Below, one piece after another: positions 24,363 to 36,267 of a stretch of 64,000 nucleotides of DNA. Source of the DNA: Phreatobacter oligotrophus (GTDB lineage: Bacteria > Pseudomonadota > Alphaproteobacteria > Rhizobiales > Phreatobacteraceae). The notes under the pieces are model-generated. The model ran no database searches, was not told the origin of the DNA, and saw only the letters and a list, made by a program, of their open reading frames with translations. The stretch covers positions 434,001 to 498,000 of the forward strand of contig NZ_PZZL01000002.1 of assembly GCF_003046185.1 (NCBI RefSeq), in the 5' to 3' direction. Position numbers and translations under genes: made by a program. Numbering within the stretch: the stretch's first letter is position 1; each line of letters opens with the position of its first letter.

Positions 24363-24626
24363 TCAGACGGACGCCATCATGGACCGCGTGCGGCGGATCA
24401 TCTGGTCGCGGGTCATGCCGTGGCGGGCGAGCTCGTCGTCCGACAGGTGGGCCAGGTAGCCGTGCACATAGGTGGCGGCGCGCAGCTCCTGCGCCTCCAC
24501 GATGGAATTGTAGAGCGAACGCCAGAAACCGGGCTTGCCGTTGGTGGAACCGGCAGCCTTCGTGGCGATGACGGCCTTCTCGGCCGGAGCGGTGGCAGCG
24601 ATCTTGTCGAGCGCAATGGTAGCCAT
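24363..24626 (-). CDS. DUF1127 domain protein
   Basis: 87 residues. The C-terminal half carries the DUF1127 signature LSDDELARHGMTRDQMIRR; the N-terminal half is a low-complexity Ala/Lys stretch. GAGGAGAG is eight bases before ATG 24626. Relatives in Rhizobiales are small regulators, some affecting RNA turnover or phosphate and C1 metabolism. The upstream region has TTGTCA on the minus strand (24709-24714) but only a poor -10. Role here unknown. Confidence 0.85.
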   Translation of the reverse strand: MATIALDKIAATAPAEKAVIATKAAGSTNGKPGFWRSLYNSIVEAQELRAATYVHGYLAHLSDDELARHGMTRDQMIRRTRSMMASV

Positions 24627-24792
24627 GGTGGTCTCTCCTCTGAAAGAGTGGACGACCTCGAGGCTTCCTCCCTTTCGACGAGACTCATTTTGTTGCAGTG
24701 CAGCGATTTGACAAGTTGTGCAGCGCACAATCAGCCTTGCATTCCGCGCATGGCTTGTGGAAATGATCCGTTAACGATCTGAATCTGCAATC

Positions 24793-26958
<2,166 letters not shown>

Positions 26959-27054
26959 TCATGCCCGCTGGCGCAGCGGACATCCAGCGTGATCCGGCAC
27001 CCTGCGGAACGATAGAGCCCGGGCGGCGCAGGACAAGCCCGGGAATGGCAACAG

Positions 27055-27741
27055 CTACTCGACGATGCCGAGCCGCATGCCGCGGCGCGCCGCCTCACGC
27101 AGCACGGCCTCGTTCGAGGGCCACCACATCTGGACGATGCCGGTCATGCCGTAGCGGGCGAGCGCCGCGGGTGTCGCGGTCCACTCCTCCGCCAGCTCGC
27201 GCACGCCAGAGCGCGGGTCGCGGCGATAGGGCGCGTCGTAGGTGATGGCGCCGTCGACGCCGATCTCCCGGAAGAAGGCGCGGGTGAGCGCCAGCAAGTC
27301 GCGCTCCTCGCCGCCGCCGAACAGGCCGCCGAAGGCGCCGGGCGCGATGCCGCCGTGGAAGATGAGAAGCGCCCGCTCGGCCACCGCCTTGGTACGGGCG
27401 GCGGGGAAGAGGAAATTGGCGCAGGAGGAGGCGCAGCGGTCGTCGACGACCAGGATGAGGCCACGGGCGCGGATGGCGCGGGCGAGGCGGACGGCCGCGG
27501 CGACCTCACCGCCATCGGAAGCGATGACCAGGGTGGTGAGGCCGGGTGTCGGCAGCAGCGCCATAGCCTGGGCGGCGGTGCCGGCGTCGATGTCGCCGGT
27601 GAAGCAGAGGGCCGGCCCGGCGACACGGATCGCGCCAGGCGCGGCGCGGCAGGCGGCGACGGCCGAGGCCGTATCGGCGCGGGTGGGGGCGGCGAGGGCC
27701 ATGAGGGCGATGAGCGCGGCGGCGAGGCGGGGGATGGTCAA
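27055..27741 (-). CDS. Secreted ClpP-like protein with TTG start
   Basis: 228 residues with a signal peptide (TIPRLAAALIALMALAAPTRA). The pattern LVIASDGGEV, then VVDDRCASSCANFLFPAA and later LIFHGG, corresponds to ClpP/crotonase-fold strands with a candidate Ser in the SSC segment and a following His. This places it with predicted periplasmic ClpP-like proteins. The Ser environment is not canonical, so protease activity is unproved. The only start that keeps the signal peptide is TTG 27741, which has GAGGAG six bases upstream. Confidence 0.7.
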   Translation of the reverse strand: MTIPRLAAALIALMALAAPTRADTASAVAACRAAPGAIRVAGPALCFTGDIDAGTAAQAMALLPTPGLTTLVIASDGGEVAAAVRLARAIRARGLILVVDDRCASSCANFLFPAARTKAVAERALLIFHGGIAPGAFGGLFGGGEERDLLALTRAFFREIGVDGAITYDAPYRRDPRSGVRELAEEWTATPAALARYGMTGIVQMWWPSNEAVLREAARRGMRLGIVE

Positions 27742-27775
27742 GCGGCGCTCCTCGTTGACGTGTGCTTTTGTCGTG

Positions 27776-27930
27776 GCCCCTCACCCTTCCCTCTCCCCGC
27801 AAGCGGGGAGAGGGGGACTTCGACGTCGCGCATCGCCTTCGGCGTGGTGCCAGGCGGAGCGGGTGCCCTGCGCGAACGCAACGCTGGTGCCCCCTCTCCC
27901 CGCTTGCGGGGAGAGGGAAGGGTGAGGGGC
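27776..27930. repeat. Intergenic palindromic element, family A copy 3
   Basis: A 155-bp copy lies in the 247-bp gap between recN and the ClpP-like gene. Hairpin loops are AA and TT variants of the same arms. The central region is the reverse complement of that in copy 2 (CGACGTCGCGCA, GGTGCCAGGC, GCGCGAACGCAACG), so the element inserts in either orientation. Confidence 0.85.
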
Positions 27931-27988
27931 CGCACCAAACTCAATGGGAGCCTGCCGGAGAAACCTCCCGGTCCCCTCCCCGTTCCGC

Positions 27989-29644
27989 TCAGCCGACCTT
28001 CAGCAGCTTCTCGGCCGCGGCGCGGGCCTCATCGGTGATCGTCTCGCCCGCGAGCATCCGCGCCAGCTCCTCGCGGCGCAGGTCGTAGCCGAGCGGCTTC
28101 ACCCGCGTCGCGACCTTCTGGCCCGCCGTTTCCTTGGCGATGAGGTAGTGGCGCGTCGCGCGGGCCGCGACCTGCGGCGCATGGGTGACGGAGAGCACCT
28201 GCACCTTGGAGCCAAGGCGCGACAGGCGCTGGCCGATGGCGTCCGCCACGGCGCCGCCGACGCCGGTGTCGATCTCGTCGAAGACGAGGGTCGGCGCCGA
28301 GCCTTGGTCGGCGAGGACCACCTTCAGCGCCAGCATGAAGCGAGAGAGTTCGCCGCCCGAGGCGACCTTCATCATCGGCCCGGGCCGGGTGCCGGGATTG
28401 GTCTGGACCCAGAACTCGGCGCGGTCCGTGCCCTCGGCGCCGGAGCCGTCCTCGACGATCTCGGTCATGAAGCGGGCGCGGTCGAGCTTGAGGGGGCCGA
28501 GCTCGGCATTCACCGCCGTATCGAGCCGCTTCGCCGCAGCCTTGCGCTTGGCCGAGAGGGCCGCGGCCGCCTTGCCATAGGTCGCGCCGGCCTGCGTCGC
28601 CGCCTTTTCGAGCGCGACGAGCCGGTCCTCGCCGGCGTCGAGCGCCGCGACATCGGCGACATAGCGGGCGGCAAGGTCCGCGAGCCCATCCACCGGCACG
28701 GCATACTTGCGCGAGGCGGCGCGCAGCGAGAACAGCCGCTCCTCGATGCGCTCGAGCTCGCGCGGATCGAATTCGGAGGCGCGCTGGGCCGCCTCCACGG
28801 CGGCGCGGGCATCCTCGATCCGGTCAAGGGCTTCGCCAAAGGCCTTCACGATGGGCTCGACCAGGGCCGGGGCCTGGGCGGCGCGGCGCTCCAGTCGCCG
28901 CCAGGCGGCGGCGAGCGAAGGCACGGACGAGGCGGGGCCCGTCAGCACGTCGAGGGCTTCGGCAAGGTCGGAGGCGATCTTCTCCGAGGCCATCATGGAC
29001 TGGCGGCGGGCGGCGAGTTCCGTCTCCTCGCCGGCCTCGGGCTTGAGCTTCGCGAGTTCCTCGACGGCGTGGCGGAGGAAGTCGCCATCGGCCCGCGCCT
29101 TGGCGAGCCGCTCCCGCGCCTCGTCGACGGCGCGCGTCGCTTCGCGCCAGCTGCGCCAGGCGGTGCGGACGGCCGCGACCTCGGCGCCGAGGCCGCCATA
29201 GGCGTCGACCAGGGCGCGGTGGGCGTCCGGCTCCATCAGGGCGCGGTCGGCGTGCTGGCCGTGGATCTCGACCAGTGCCGCGCCGATGGCGCGCAGCACC
29301 TGGACGCTCGCCGCCTGGTCATTGACGAAGGCGCGGGTGCGGCCATCGGCCAGCTGGATGCGGCGCAGGATGAGGTCGCCCTCGGTGTCGATGTCGGCCT
29401 CGGCCGCTATGCGCCGCGCCGGATGATCGAGCGGCACGTCGAAGACGGCGGTGACTTGGCCCTGCTCCTGGCCGTGGCGCACCAGCGAGGCATCGCCGCG
29501 GGCGCCAAGGGCAAGCGACGTCGCATCGAGGAGAATGGACTTGCCGGCGCCGGTCTCTCCGGTCAGCACGGAGAGCCCCTCGGCGAAGGTCAGATCGAGC
29601 CGGTCGATCAGGACGATGTCGCGGATCGAAAGCTGGACGAGCAT
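27989..29644 (-). CDS. recN: DNA repair ATPase RecN
   Basis: 551 residues from ATG 29644 (MLVQLSIRDIVLIDRL). SMC-like ATPase: Walker A GETGAGKSIL near residue 33, coiled coils in the middle, the ABC signature ASGGELSRFMLALK and Walker B TLVFDEIDTGVGG. It acts in double-strand break repair. Length and order are normal. It follows bamD by 104 bp, as in other alphaproteobacteria. Confidence 0.97.
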   Translation of the reverse strand: MLVQLSIRDIVLIDRLDLTFAEGLSVLTGETGAGKSILLDATSLALGARGDASLVRHGQEQGQVTAVFDVPLDHPARRIAAEADIDTEGDLILRRIQLADGRTRAFVNDQAASVQVLRAIGAALVEIHGQHADRALMEPDAHRALVDAYGGLGAEVAAVRTAWRSWREATRAVDEARERLAKARADGDFLRHAVEELAKLKPEAGEETELAARRQSMMASEKIASDLAEALDVLTGPASSVPSLAAAWRRLERRAAQAPALVEPIVKAFGEALDRIEDARAAVEAAQRASEFDPRELERIEERLFSLRAASRKYAVPVDGLADLAARYVADVAALDAGEDRLVALEKAATQAGATYGKAAAALSAKRKAAAKRLDTAVNAELGPLKLDRARFMTEIVEDGSGAEGTDRAEFWVQTNPGTRPGPMMKVASGGELSRFMLALKVVLADQGSAPTLVFDEIDTGVGGAVADAIGQRLSRLGSKVQVLSVTHAPQVAARATRHYLIAKETAGQKVATRVKPLGYDLRREELARMLAGETITDEARAAAEKLLKVG

Positions 29645-29748
29645 GGGCGGTTCGCGCAATCCCGACGGCGGAGGAGCCGGGGCGCCGCACGGATTCGGCA
29701 GCGCGCCCGCGTCACCGGCTTAACGCGAACGCAGCGCGAACGGAAGCC

Positions 29749-30657
29749 TCAGCCGGTGATGCGGCGGAAGGCGCGGCTGATCCAGGAGCCGGTGTCCTCG
29801 CGCGGGGTCAGGCCCTGGCCCTGGATGAGGGCGTAGGAGTCCTTGTACCACTGGCTGTCCGGGAAGTTGTGGCCGAGCACGGCCGCCGCGGTCTGCGCCT
29901 CGTTGACGATGCCGAGCGCCATGTAGCACTCGACGAGGCGGGCCAGCGCTTCCTCGACATGGCGGGTCGTCTGGAACTGCGAGACGACGGTGCGGTAGCG
30001 GTTGATGGCGCCGGTGAACTGGCGGCGCTCGAGATAGTACTTGGCCACCGTCATCTCGCGGCCGGCGAGCTGGTCGCGGGCGACCTCGATCTTGCGGCGG
30101 GCGGCGATGGCATATTCCGACTGCGGCCACTTGCGGGTGACCTCGTCGAGCACGACGAGGGCACGCTCGGTGCGAGTCTGGTCGCGCTGGACGTCGGGGA
30201 TCTGGTCGTAAAGCGCGGCGCCCTGGAGATACTGGGCATAGGCGGCGTCCGGCGCGCCGGGATGGAGCTGCAGGAAGCGACGGGACTGGTTGATCGTCTC
30301 CTCGTAGTCCTGCGACTCGTAGAAGGAATAGGCGGCCATGATGAGCGCCCGCTTGGCCCATTCCGTGTAGGGATGGGTGCGGTCGATCTCCATGAACTTC
30401 AGGGCCGCGCGGCGCCAGTCGCGCCGGTTCTGCAGGGCAAGGCCCTCGTTGTAGAGCTTCTCGGCCGGCTCGTCGGGCAGGCTGGCCGAATCAACGCCGC
30501 CGCCGAACAGGTTGCCGAAATTGGGGGCGTTGGCGCAGGCGCCGAGCGGCGCGGCAAGGGCCGCCACGGTCGCCAGCAGCATGGCGCGGCGAGCGAGGGA
30601 CGGGGCGGGACGCCCAGCGAGAGCCTGATCCGAAGGCTGGCTCTTCGAAGGATCCAT
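29749..30657 (-). CDS. bamD: Outer-membrane assembly lipoprotein BamD
   Basis: 302 residues. Lipoprotein signal with lipobox LGAC (C41) after a long N-region. TPR repeats follow: PAEKLYNEGLALQNRRDWRRA, HPYTEWAKRALIMAAYSFYE, RRFLQLHPGAPDAAYAQYLQG. It is part of the BAM complex at the periplasmic face of the outer membrane. ATG 30657 is preferred; GTG codons up to 30681 would add eight residues. It follows lpxC by 156 bp. Confidence 0.95.
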   Translation of the reverse strand: MDPSKSQPSDQALAGRPAPSLARRAMLLATVAALAAPLGACANAPNFGNLFGGGVDSASLPDEPAEKLYNEGLALQNRRDWRRAALKFMEIDRTHPYTEWAKRALIMAAYSFYESQDYEETINQSRRFLQLHPGAPDAAYAQYLQGAALYDQIPDVQRDQTRTERALVVLDEVTRKWPQSEYAIAARRKIEVARDQLAGREMTVAKYYLERRQFTGAINRYRTVVSQFQTTRHVEEALARLVECYMALGIVNEAQTAAAVLGHNFPDSQWYKDSYALIQGQGLTPREDTGSWISRAFRRITG

Positions 30658-30813
30658 CTGCACGGTCACGAACCTTCCCACTCGACGTTACGGCGCGGGT
30701 CCGCATCGGGGGCCCGACGGAACCAGCACGGCTCATAAACGAAAACCGGGCCCGCCGCTATCGCCGGGCGGCCACGTTCTGAAGGGCAGTTGAGGCCCAA
30801 TTGCGGCAGAGGA

Positions 30814-31746
30814 TCAGGTGGCGTCCGGGCCGTAGGCCGGAACGGAGACGCCGATATCGGCATGGCCGCGGTCGCGGCGGGGGGCCTGCTCGACGATCGC
30901 ATAGGCGGTCGGGTCGGCGAAGAGGGTCTCGAGCAGCTTGACGTTCATGCGGTGGCCGCCGCGATAGGAGCGGAAACGGCCAACCAGCGGCGCGCCGGCA
31001 AGCGACAGGTCGCCAATGGCGTCGAGCAGCTTGTGGCGGACGAATTCGTCGCGGTAGCGCAGGCCCTCGGGGTTGAGGATGCGGTCGTCGCCGACGACGA
31101 TGGTGTTGTCGAGCGAGGCGCCGAGGGCCTTGTTCACCGCCCAGAGCTTGCTGACGTCCTGCATGAAGCCGAAGGTGCGGGCGCGGGCGACATCGCGGCG
31201 GAAGGCCAGCGGATCGAGGTCGATGCCGCAGACCTGGCGGCCGATGAGCGGATTGGCGAAGTCGATCTCGACCTCGAGGCGCAGGCCGCGGTCATGCGGG
31301 TGGAGCTCGACCACGCCGCGCTCGGTCTCCAGCACGACGGACTTGAGGACCTTCACGACCTTGCGGGGCGCGTCCTGCAGGACGATGCCGACCTGCTCGA
31401 TGGCGGCGACGAAGGGGGCGGCGGAGCCGTCGAGGATCGGCATTTCCGGGCCGTCCACCTCGACGAGGCAATTATCGATGCCGAGGCCGGCGAGAGCGGC
31501 CATCAGGTGCTCGACCGTGGCGACGCCGCCGCGCTCGGGGCGGCCGATGACGGTCGAGAGGTCAGCGGAGGAGACGTTGCGGAAGACAGCGGGGATTTCG
31601 GCGTGGTCCTGGTCGGACCGCAGGAAGGCGATGCCCGAGCCGGCCTCGGCGGGATGCAGGGTCACCGAGACCCGGGCACCCGAATGCACGCCGATTCCGT
31701 CCAGTGTGATGGAGTCGCGAACCGTCGTCTGCTTCGCAGCTTTCAT
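30814..31746 (-). CDS. lpxC: UDP-3-O-acyl-N-acetylglucosamine deacetylase LpxC
   Basis: 310 residues, normal length. Zinc ligands: H80 in TVEHLMAAL, and the His/Asp of HKLLDAIGDLSL; GIGVHSG at the N-terminus. It catalyses the committed step of lipid A synthesis. ATG 31746 gives the family's short start (MKAAKQTTVRDSI). The 352-bp gap to ftsZ holds the ftsZ terminator and presumably the lpxC promoter, so lpxC is likely transcribed separately from ftsZ. Confidence 0.97.
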   Translation of the reverse strand: MKAAKQTTVRDSITLDGIGVHSGARVSVTLHPAEAGSGIAFLRSDQDHAEIPAVFRNVSSADLSTVIGRPERGGVATVEHLMAALAGLGIDNCLVEVDGPEMPILDGSAAPFVAAIEQVGIVLQDAPRKVVKVLKSVVLETERGVVELHPHDRGLRLEVEIDFANPLIGRQVCGIDLDPLAFRRDVARARTFGFMQDVSKLWAVNKALGASLDNTIVVGDDRILNPEGLRYRDEFVRHKLLDAIGDLSLAGAPLVGRFRSYRGGHRMNVKLLETLFADPTAYAIVEQAPRRDRGHADIGVSVPAYGPDAT

Positions 31747-32010
31747 GACCGACCGTCTCTGCCATCCGCCGGGGAGACCTTGGGGGCCTCGTCGGGGCGG
31801 GATGGCCCCCTTGCATGACCTGGCGAACCGGGTGCCGGCTGATCCGGCAATGATGCAGCGCAACGAATCGCCGCTCACCTTTTCCAAGCTCGTCGAGGCC
31901 GGGACCATAAACAGGGCCTCCGGGGGGGCCAAGTCACGGTTTATGTCCGACTGTTACCAAAATTCGGACGCATTTCGCGGACCGCGTTAGCAGAATAAAA
32001 ACCACGTGTT

Positions 32011-32044
32011 AACAAAAACTTACCCGGGTGCGGGGCACCCGGGT
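32011..32044 (-). terminator. Intrinsic terminator after ftsZ
   Basis: On the minus strand a perfect 10-bp stem ACCCGGGTGC/GCACCCGGGT with a CCC loop (32022-32044) is followed by AAGTTTTTGTT. It begins 55 bp beyond the ftsZ stop. The rest of the 31747-32098 gap (352 bp) contains an A/T-rich stretch around 31940-32020 and no gene. Confidence 0.85.
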
Positions 32045-32098
32045 GAAGTGATTTTCTGCAAGGTTCGGTAACAATTCCCGTGAGGGATCGTGACCGCC

Positions 32099-33805
32099 TC
32101 AATTGGCCTGGCGGCGGAGGAAGGCCGGGATGTCCAGATGGTCCTCCTCGGCCCGCGGCTGCTGCGCTGCGGGGCGGCCGTGGATGTCGAGGCCGGCCGG
32201 CTCGCGCCGCATCTGCGGGGCGGGAGCGGCGGGCATCCGCGGGGCCTGGGCGACCGGGCGGGCCGGCTGCAGCGGCGGGGCGGCGCGCGGCGCAACCGGC
32301 GCCGGAGCCGGGGTGTCGGCCTCGCCGCGGCGGGTGAAGCCGATCGACTGCAGCTTCTCCATCAGCGAGGTGCGCTTCTTCTCCACCGGGTTCTCCGGCA
32401 TCCGCAGCGCGGCGGTCGGGGCGGCGCGCATCTGGTCGCGGACGATCGGCGGCAGTTCCTCGGCCGTCGGCATGCGCACCGGGCGCATCGGCTTCTCCGG
32501 GGCCGGCGGGATGAAGTCGCGGGCCGGCGGGGCAACCTCGTCGCGCGGCGGCATGCGAACCGGATCGAGCTCGATCGGCGCCTCGGTGAAGAGGGCCGGC
32601 TTCGGCGCGACGGGCTGGATCATCACCTCGGCGGCGGTCATGACCGGCTCGGGGGCCGGGGCAGGAGCCGGCGGCTCGTAGGCGACGGGGGCGGGAGCCG
32701 GAGCAACCTCCATGACCGGGGCCGGCGCGGGAGCCGCAACCGGAGCCGGGGCGGGCGTCGTGGCGGCGGCAATGCGCTGGGCGCTCTGGCGCAGCTTCGC
32801 CGTCATCTCGGCAATGGTCTGGGTGTTGGCGGCCTGGGCCGACAGGTCGATGCCGGTGGCGACCACCGAGACGCGGATCGTGCCATCGAGGGCGTTGTCG
32901 AAGGTGGCGCCGAGGATAATGTTCGCCTCCGGATCGACCTCCTCGCGGATGCGGGTCGCGGCCTCGTCCACCTCGAAGAGGGTGAGGTCCTTGCCGCCGG
33001 TGATGGAGATGAGCAGGCCGCGGGCGCCCTTCATCGAGGTCTCGTCGAGGAGCGGGTTGGCGATCGCCGCCTCGGCCGCGGTGATGGCGCGGCGCTCGCC
33101 GGTGGCCTCGCCCGTGCCCATCATCGCCTTGCCCATGTCGCGCATGACGGCGCGGACGTCGGCGAAGTCGAGGTTGATGAGGCCTTCCTTGACCATCAGG
33201 TCGGTGATGCAGGCGACGCCCGAATAGAGCACCTGGTCCGCCATGGCGAAGGCGTCGGTGAAGGTGGTGCGCTCGTTGGCGACCCGGAACAGGTTCTGGT
33301 TCGGGATGACGATGAGCGTGTCGACCGACTTCTGCAGCTCGGTGATGCCGGCATCCGCGGTCTTCATGCGGCGCACGCCCTCGAAGTGGAAGGGCTTGGT
33401 CACCACGCCGACCGTCAGTATGCCGAGCTCGCGGGCGACCCGGGCGATGACCGGTGCAGCGCCGGTGCCGGTGCCGCCGCCCATGCCGGCGGTGATGAAG
33501 GCCATATGCGAGCCCGAGAGCTGGTCACGGATCTCGTCGATGACCTCCTCGGCCGCCGCAGCACCGACTTCCGGGTGCGAACCGGCGCCAAGGCCCGAGG
33601 TGACGGCGAGGCCCATCTGGATGATGCGCTCGGCCTTCGAGGAGGACAGCGCCTGGGCGTCGGTGTTGGCCACCACGAAGTCGCAGCCCTGGAGCCCGCC
33701 CTCGATCATGTTGTTGACGGCGTTGCCGCCCGCGCCGCCCACGCCGAACACGGTGATCCGGGGCTTCAGTTCCCGAATGTCGGGCATCTTCAGGTTGATG
33801 GTCAT
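32099..33805 (-). CDS. ftsZ: Cell division protein FtsZ
   Basis: 568 residues. N-terminal GTPase with [17 protein letters not shown] and the tubulin signature [14 protein letters not shown]7-loop region intact. A long Pro/Ala-rich linker (about 320-480) precedes the C-terminal tail, ending [11 protein letters not shown], the conserved partner-binding peptide. The long linker is usual in alphaproteobacteria. GAGG lies six bases before ATG 33805; ATG 33808 is directly adjacent and possible. Confidence 0.97.
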   Translation of the reverse strand: MTINLKMPDIRELKPRITVFGVGGAGGNAVNNMIEGGLQGCDFVVANTDAQALSSSKAERIIQMGLAVTSGLGAGSHPEVGAAAAEEVIDEIRDQLSGSHMAFITAGMGGGTGTGAAPVIARVARELGILTVGVVTKPFHFEGVRRMKTADAGITELQKSVDTLIVIPNQNLFRVANERTTFTDAFAMADQVLYSGVACITDLMVKEGLINLDFADVRAVMRDMGKAMMGTGEATGERRAITAAEAAIANPLLDETSMKGARGLLISITGGKDLTLFEVDEAATRIREEVDPEANIILGATFDNALDGTIRVSVVATGIDLSAQAANTQTIAEMTAKLRQSAQRIAAATTPAPAPVAAPAPAPVMEVAPAPAPVAYEPPAPAPAPEPVMTAAEVMIQPVAPKPALFTEAPIELDPVRMPPRDEVAPPARDFIPPAPEKPMRPVRMPTAEELPPIVRDQMRAAPTAALRMPENPVEKKRTSLMEKLQSIGFTRRGEADTPAPAPVAPRAAPPLQPARPVAQAPRMPAAPAPQMRREPAGLDIHGRPAAQQPRAEEDHLDIPAFLRRQAN

Positions 33806-33928
33806 CATGAGCCTCGTTCGAATCACTCACGCGACAGCCACGTCGCTTGTATCACTTGTCCTGCGGTCCGGCGGCGCCCGGGCCTGACGTTCGACGAACC
33901 CGCCGCATTCGCGCGACGGGCGATTCTC

Positions 33929-35254
33929 CTAGAAACTGTCCCTGATCCACCGGCCGACGCGGGAGAAGTAGCCGTCCGTGCCCGTGGCGGCGAAGAGGCG
34001 CCGCTGCGGTTCGTAATGCTCGGCTCCCGCGATCTGCGGATAGACGGTGAGACCGACAGCGGCGGCGAAGGGCGGGCCCTTGGCGCTGTCAGGCAGTCCG
34101 GTGATGCCGACCGGCCGGGCGACCCGGACCTGGCGGCCAAAGACCTGGGCGGCGAGATCGGCAAGGCCCGGCAGCTGCGCGCCGCCACCGGTGAGCACCA
34201 GCCGGCGGCCGGCCTCGGCGGCCGAGCCGGCGGCGACCAGGCGGTCGCGCACCATCTCGAGGATCTCGTCAATGCGCGGGCGGATGATGCGGATGATCTG
34301 CGCCCGCGACACGGCATTGGGGATGTCGCGGTCGTCCTCGGAGATCGAGGGCACGTTGACGATGTCGCGCTCGTCGGACTTGGCGACGAAGCAGGCGCCG
34401 TTCAGCACCTTGATGCGCTCGGCATCGGAGAGGCGGGTGGAGAGGCCGCGGGCAATGTCCATGGTGACGTGGTGCGAGCCCACGGCCACGGCATCGGCAT
34501 GGACGAAATGGCCGCCGGCGAAGACCGACAGCGTCGTCGTGCCGGCGCCCATGTCGAGGCAGACGGTGCCGAGCTCGGCCTCGTCGTCGGTGAGGACCGC
34601 GAGGCCCGAGGCGAAGGGCGCCGCGACGAGGGCCTCCACCGAGAGGTGGCAGCGCTCGATGCAGAGCATGAGGTTGCGGGCGGTGGCGGCATCGCAGGTG
34701 GCGATGTGCATGTCGACGCCGAGCGAGGAGCCGAGCATGCCGCGCGGATCCTTGATGCCGCGCGTCTCGTCGAGGCGGAAGCCGACGGGCATGGAGTGGA
34801 GGACCGCCCTGCCCTTGCGGATCGAATGGTCGGAGGCCGCCTCGAGCACGCGGTGCAGGTCCTGGTCGGTGACCTGCGGCGTGGTGCAGGTGACGCGCGC
34901 CTCGTAGTGCTCCGAGGCGATGCGGCCGGCGGAGACGGTGGCGATGACCCGGTCGACCTGGACCTCGGCCATGCGCTCGGCGGCATCGACGGCCTGGCGG
35001 ATGGCCGCCTCGGCCTTGGCCATGTCAGCGACGGCGCCGGCCTTCATGCCGCGAGCGCGGGTGTGGCCGATGCCGAGGATCTCGGCCTTGTGGGTGCGGT
35101 TCGGCAGGATGTCTGTGCCTTCGCGCGGGCGGAGGCGGACGATCATGCAGACGATCTTGGACGTGCCGATGTCGAGAACGCACATGATCGCCGAACGCTT
35201 CGGCGAAATGGGCTTCATCTTCGGGGTCAGGCCGTGGCGGAAGGGCATGGTCAT
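33929..35254 (-). CDS. ftsA: Cell division protein FtsA
   Basis: 441 residues, actin-like ATPase that tethers FtsZ to the membrane. Phosphate-1 region CVLDIGTSKIVCMI, domain 1C, phosphate-2 VCLDMGAGTTTLSVF and adenosine motif LVLTGGGAQLPGL are present. The C-terminal amphipathic helix VGRWIRDSF closes it. ATG 35254 overlaps the ftsQ stop by ATGA. 123 bp separate it from ftsZ. Confidence 0.96.
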   Translation of the reverse strand: MTMPFRHGLTPKMKPISPKRSAIMCVLDIGTSKIVCMIVRLRPREGTDILPNRTHKAEILGIGHTRARGMKAGAVADMAKAEAAIRQAVDAAERMAEVQVDRVIATVSAGRIASEHYEARVTCTTPQVTDQDLHRVLEAASDHSIRKGRAVLHSMPVGFRLDETRGIKDPRGMLGSSLGVDMHIATCDAATARNLMLCIERCHLSVEALVAAPFASGLAVLTDDEAELGTVCLDMGAGTTTLSVFAGGHFVHADAVAVGSHHVTMDIARGLSTRLSDAERIKVLNGACFVAKSDERDIVNVPSISEDDRDIPNAVSRAQIIRIIRPRIDEILEMVRDRLVAAGSAAEAGRRLVLTGGGAQLPGLADLAAQVFGRQVRVARPVGITGLPDSAKGPPFAAAVGLTVYPQIAGAEHYEPQRRLFAATGTDGYFSRVGRWIRDSF

Positions 35255-36267
35255 GTGCGCTGACCCTGCAGGGCGCGGCGGCGGGCGCGTTCGCGCTCGC
35301 GCTCCTTGAGCGCCGCTTCGTGGGCCTTCATCGCATCCTCGGTGAGGCGGACGGAGACGCGGTCGGGCACGCGCAGGTCGATGATCGCGACGTCGCGGGT
35401 CATGATCCGCCGCTCGGCATCCAGCTTGGCGAGATCGACCATGGCGCGGTCGAGGTCGGCATCGGGCAGGCGCACGTCGATGCCGTTCTTGAGCACGAGG
35501 GTCCAGCGGCGCTCGGCGACGAGCACCGCGGCGCGGACGGATTTGGCGACATCCGGGTGGTCGCCCAGCAGGCCGACGATCTCGCGGGCGCGCTCCTCGG
35601 CGCCCTTGCCGACGATGAGCGGCAGGTGCTGGAAGCGGGCGTCGAGGTGGTCGACGATCACCTTGCCATCGGCGGAGATGACGTGGATGCGGCCGTCGCG
35701 CTGCCACAGGGCAAAGGGCTCGCGCTCGACGACCGAGATCATGATCTGGTCGGGATAGAGCTTCTGCACGGTCGCGTCGGAGAGCCAGGGATTGGCCTTC
35801 AGCCGCTCGCGGGCGAGATCGGCGTCGAAGAACAGCACCGAGGAATCCGGGCGGATGCCGGCGACCTCGAGGATCTGCTCGTGGCTCATCTGGCGGTTGC
35901 CGGTAAGGCGGACGCCGGTGACCTTGAGGCCCGCCGCATTGGCGGCCTGGTCGCCGAGGGCGAGCAGGCTGGCGTTCAGCGCCGGGCCGTGGCCGCCACG
36001 CTGGACGCCATAGGCGCCGGTGGCGACGAAGAGGGCGAGGGTGGCGAGGAGGCCGGCGCGGCGCGGCGGGCGGATCGACACGATGCGGATAGCGAGGCGC
36101 CGCAGCCGCATGGCGAGCGCGCTCGGCCGGGCAAAATCGTCGTATGCCTCGTCACGCCGCGGGGCAGCGCGGTGGCGCAACCTCTCGCTGGCATGGGCGA
36201 GCGCATCCGCGCCGGCTCCAGCGAGCCTGGCGGTCAACGATCCACTGACGCGTCCAACACCATCCAT
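35251..36267 (-). CDS. ftsQ: Cell division protein FtsQ
   Basis: 338 residues. Cytoplasmic N-terminus of about 70 residues, rich in Arg, then one membrane helix (RAGLLATLALFVATGAYG). POTRA domain LKVTGVRLTGNRQMSHEQIL and FtsQ beta domain with VVEREPFALWQRDG and DLDAR-type repeats follow. It is the FtsBLQ scaffold at the septum. The start overlaps the ddl end by 34 bp. The C-terminus is an Arg/Glu-rich tail. Confidence 0.95.
   Translation of the reverse strand: MDGVGRVSGSLTARLAGAGADALAHASERLRHRAAPRRDEAYDDFARPSALAMRLRRLAIRIVSIRPPRRAGLLATLALFVATGAYGVQRGGHGPALNASLLALGDQAANAAGLKVTGVRLTGNRQMSHEQILEVAGIRPDSSVLFFDADLARERLKANPWLSDATVQKLYPDQIMISVVEREPFALWQRDGRIHVISADGKVIVDHLDARFQHLPLIVGKGAEERAREIVGLLGDHPDVAKSVRAAVLVAERRWTLVLKNGIDVRLPDADLDRAMVDLAKLDAERRIMTRDVAIIDLRVPDRVSVRLTEDAMKAHEAALKERERERARRRALQGQRT

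Noticed and set aside
32090-35263. A plus-strand open frame of 1057 codons
   Set aside because: It lies opposite ftsZ and ftsA, has low-complexity Gly/Arg/Asp composition and no family motifs. Long antisense frames are expected at this GC content.
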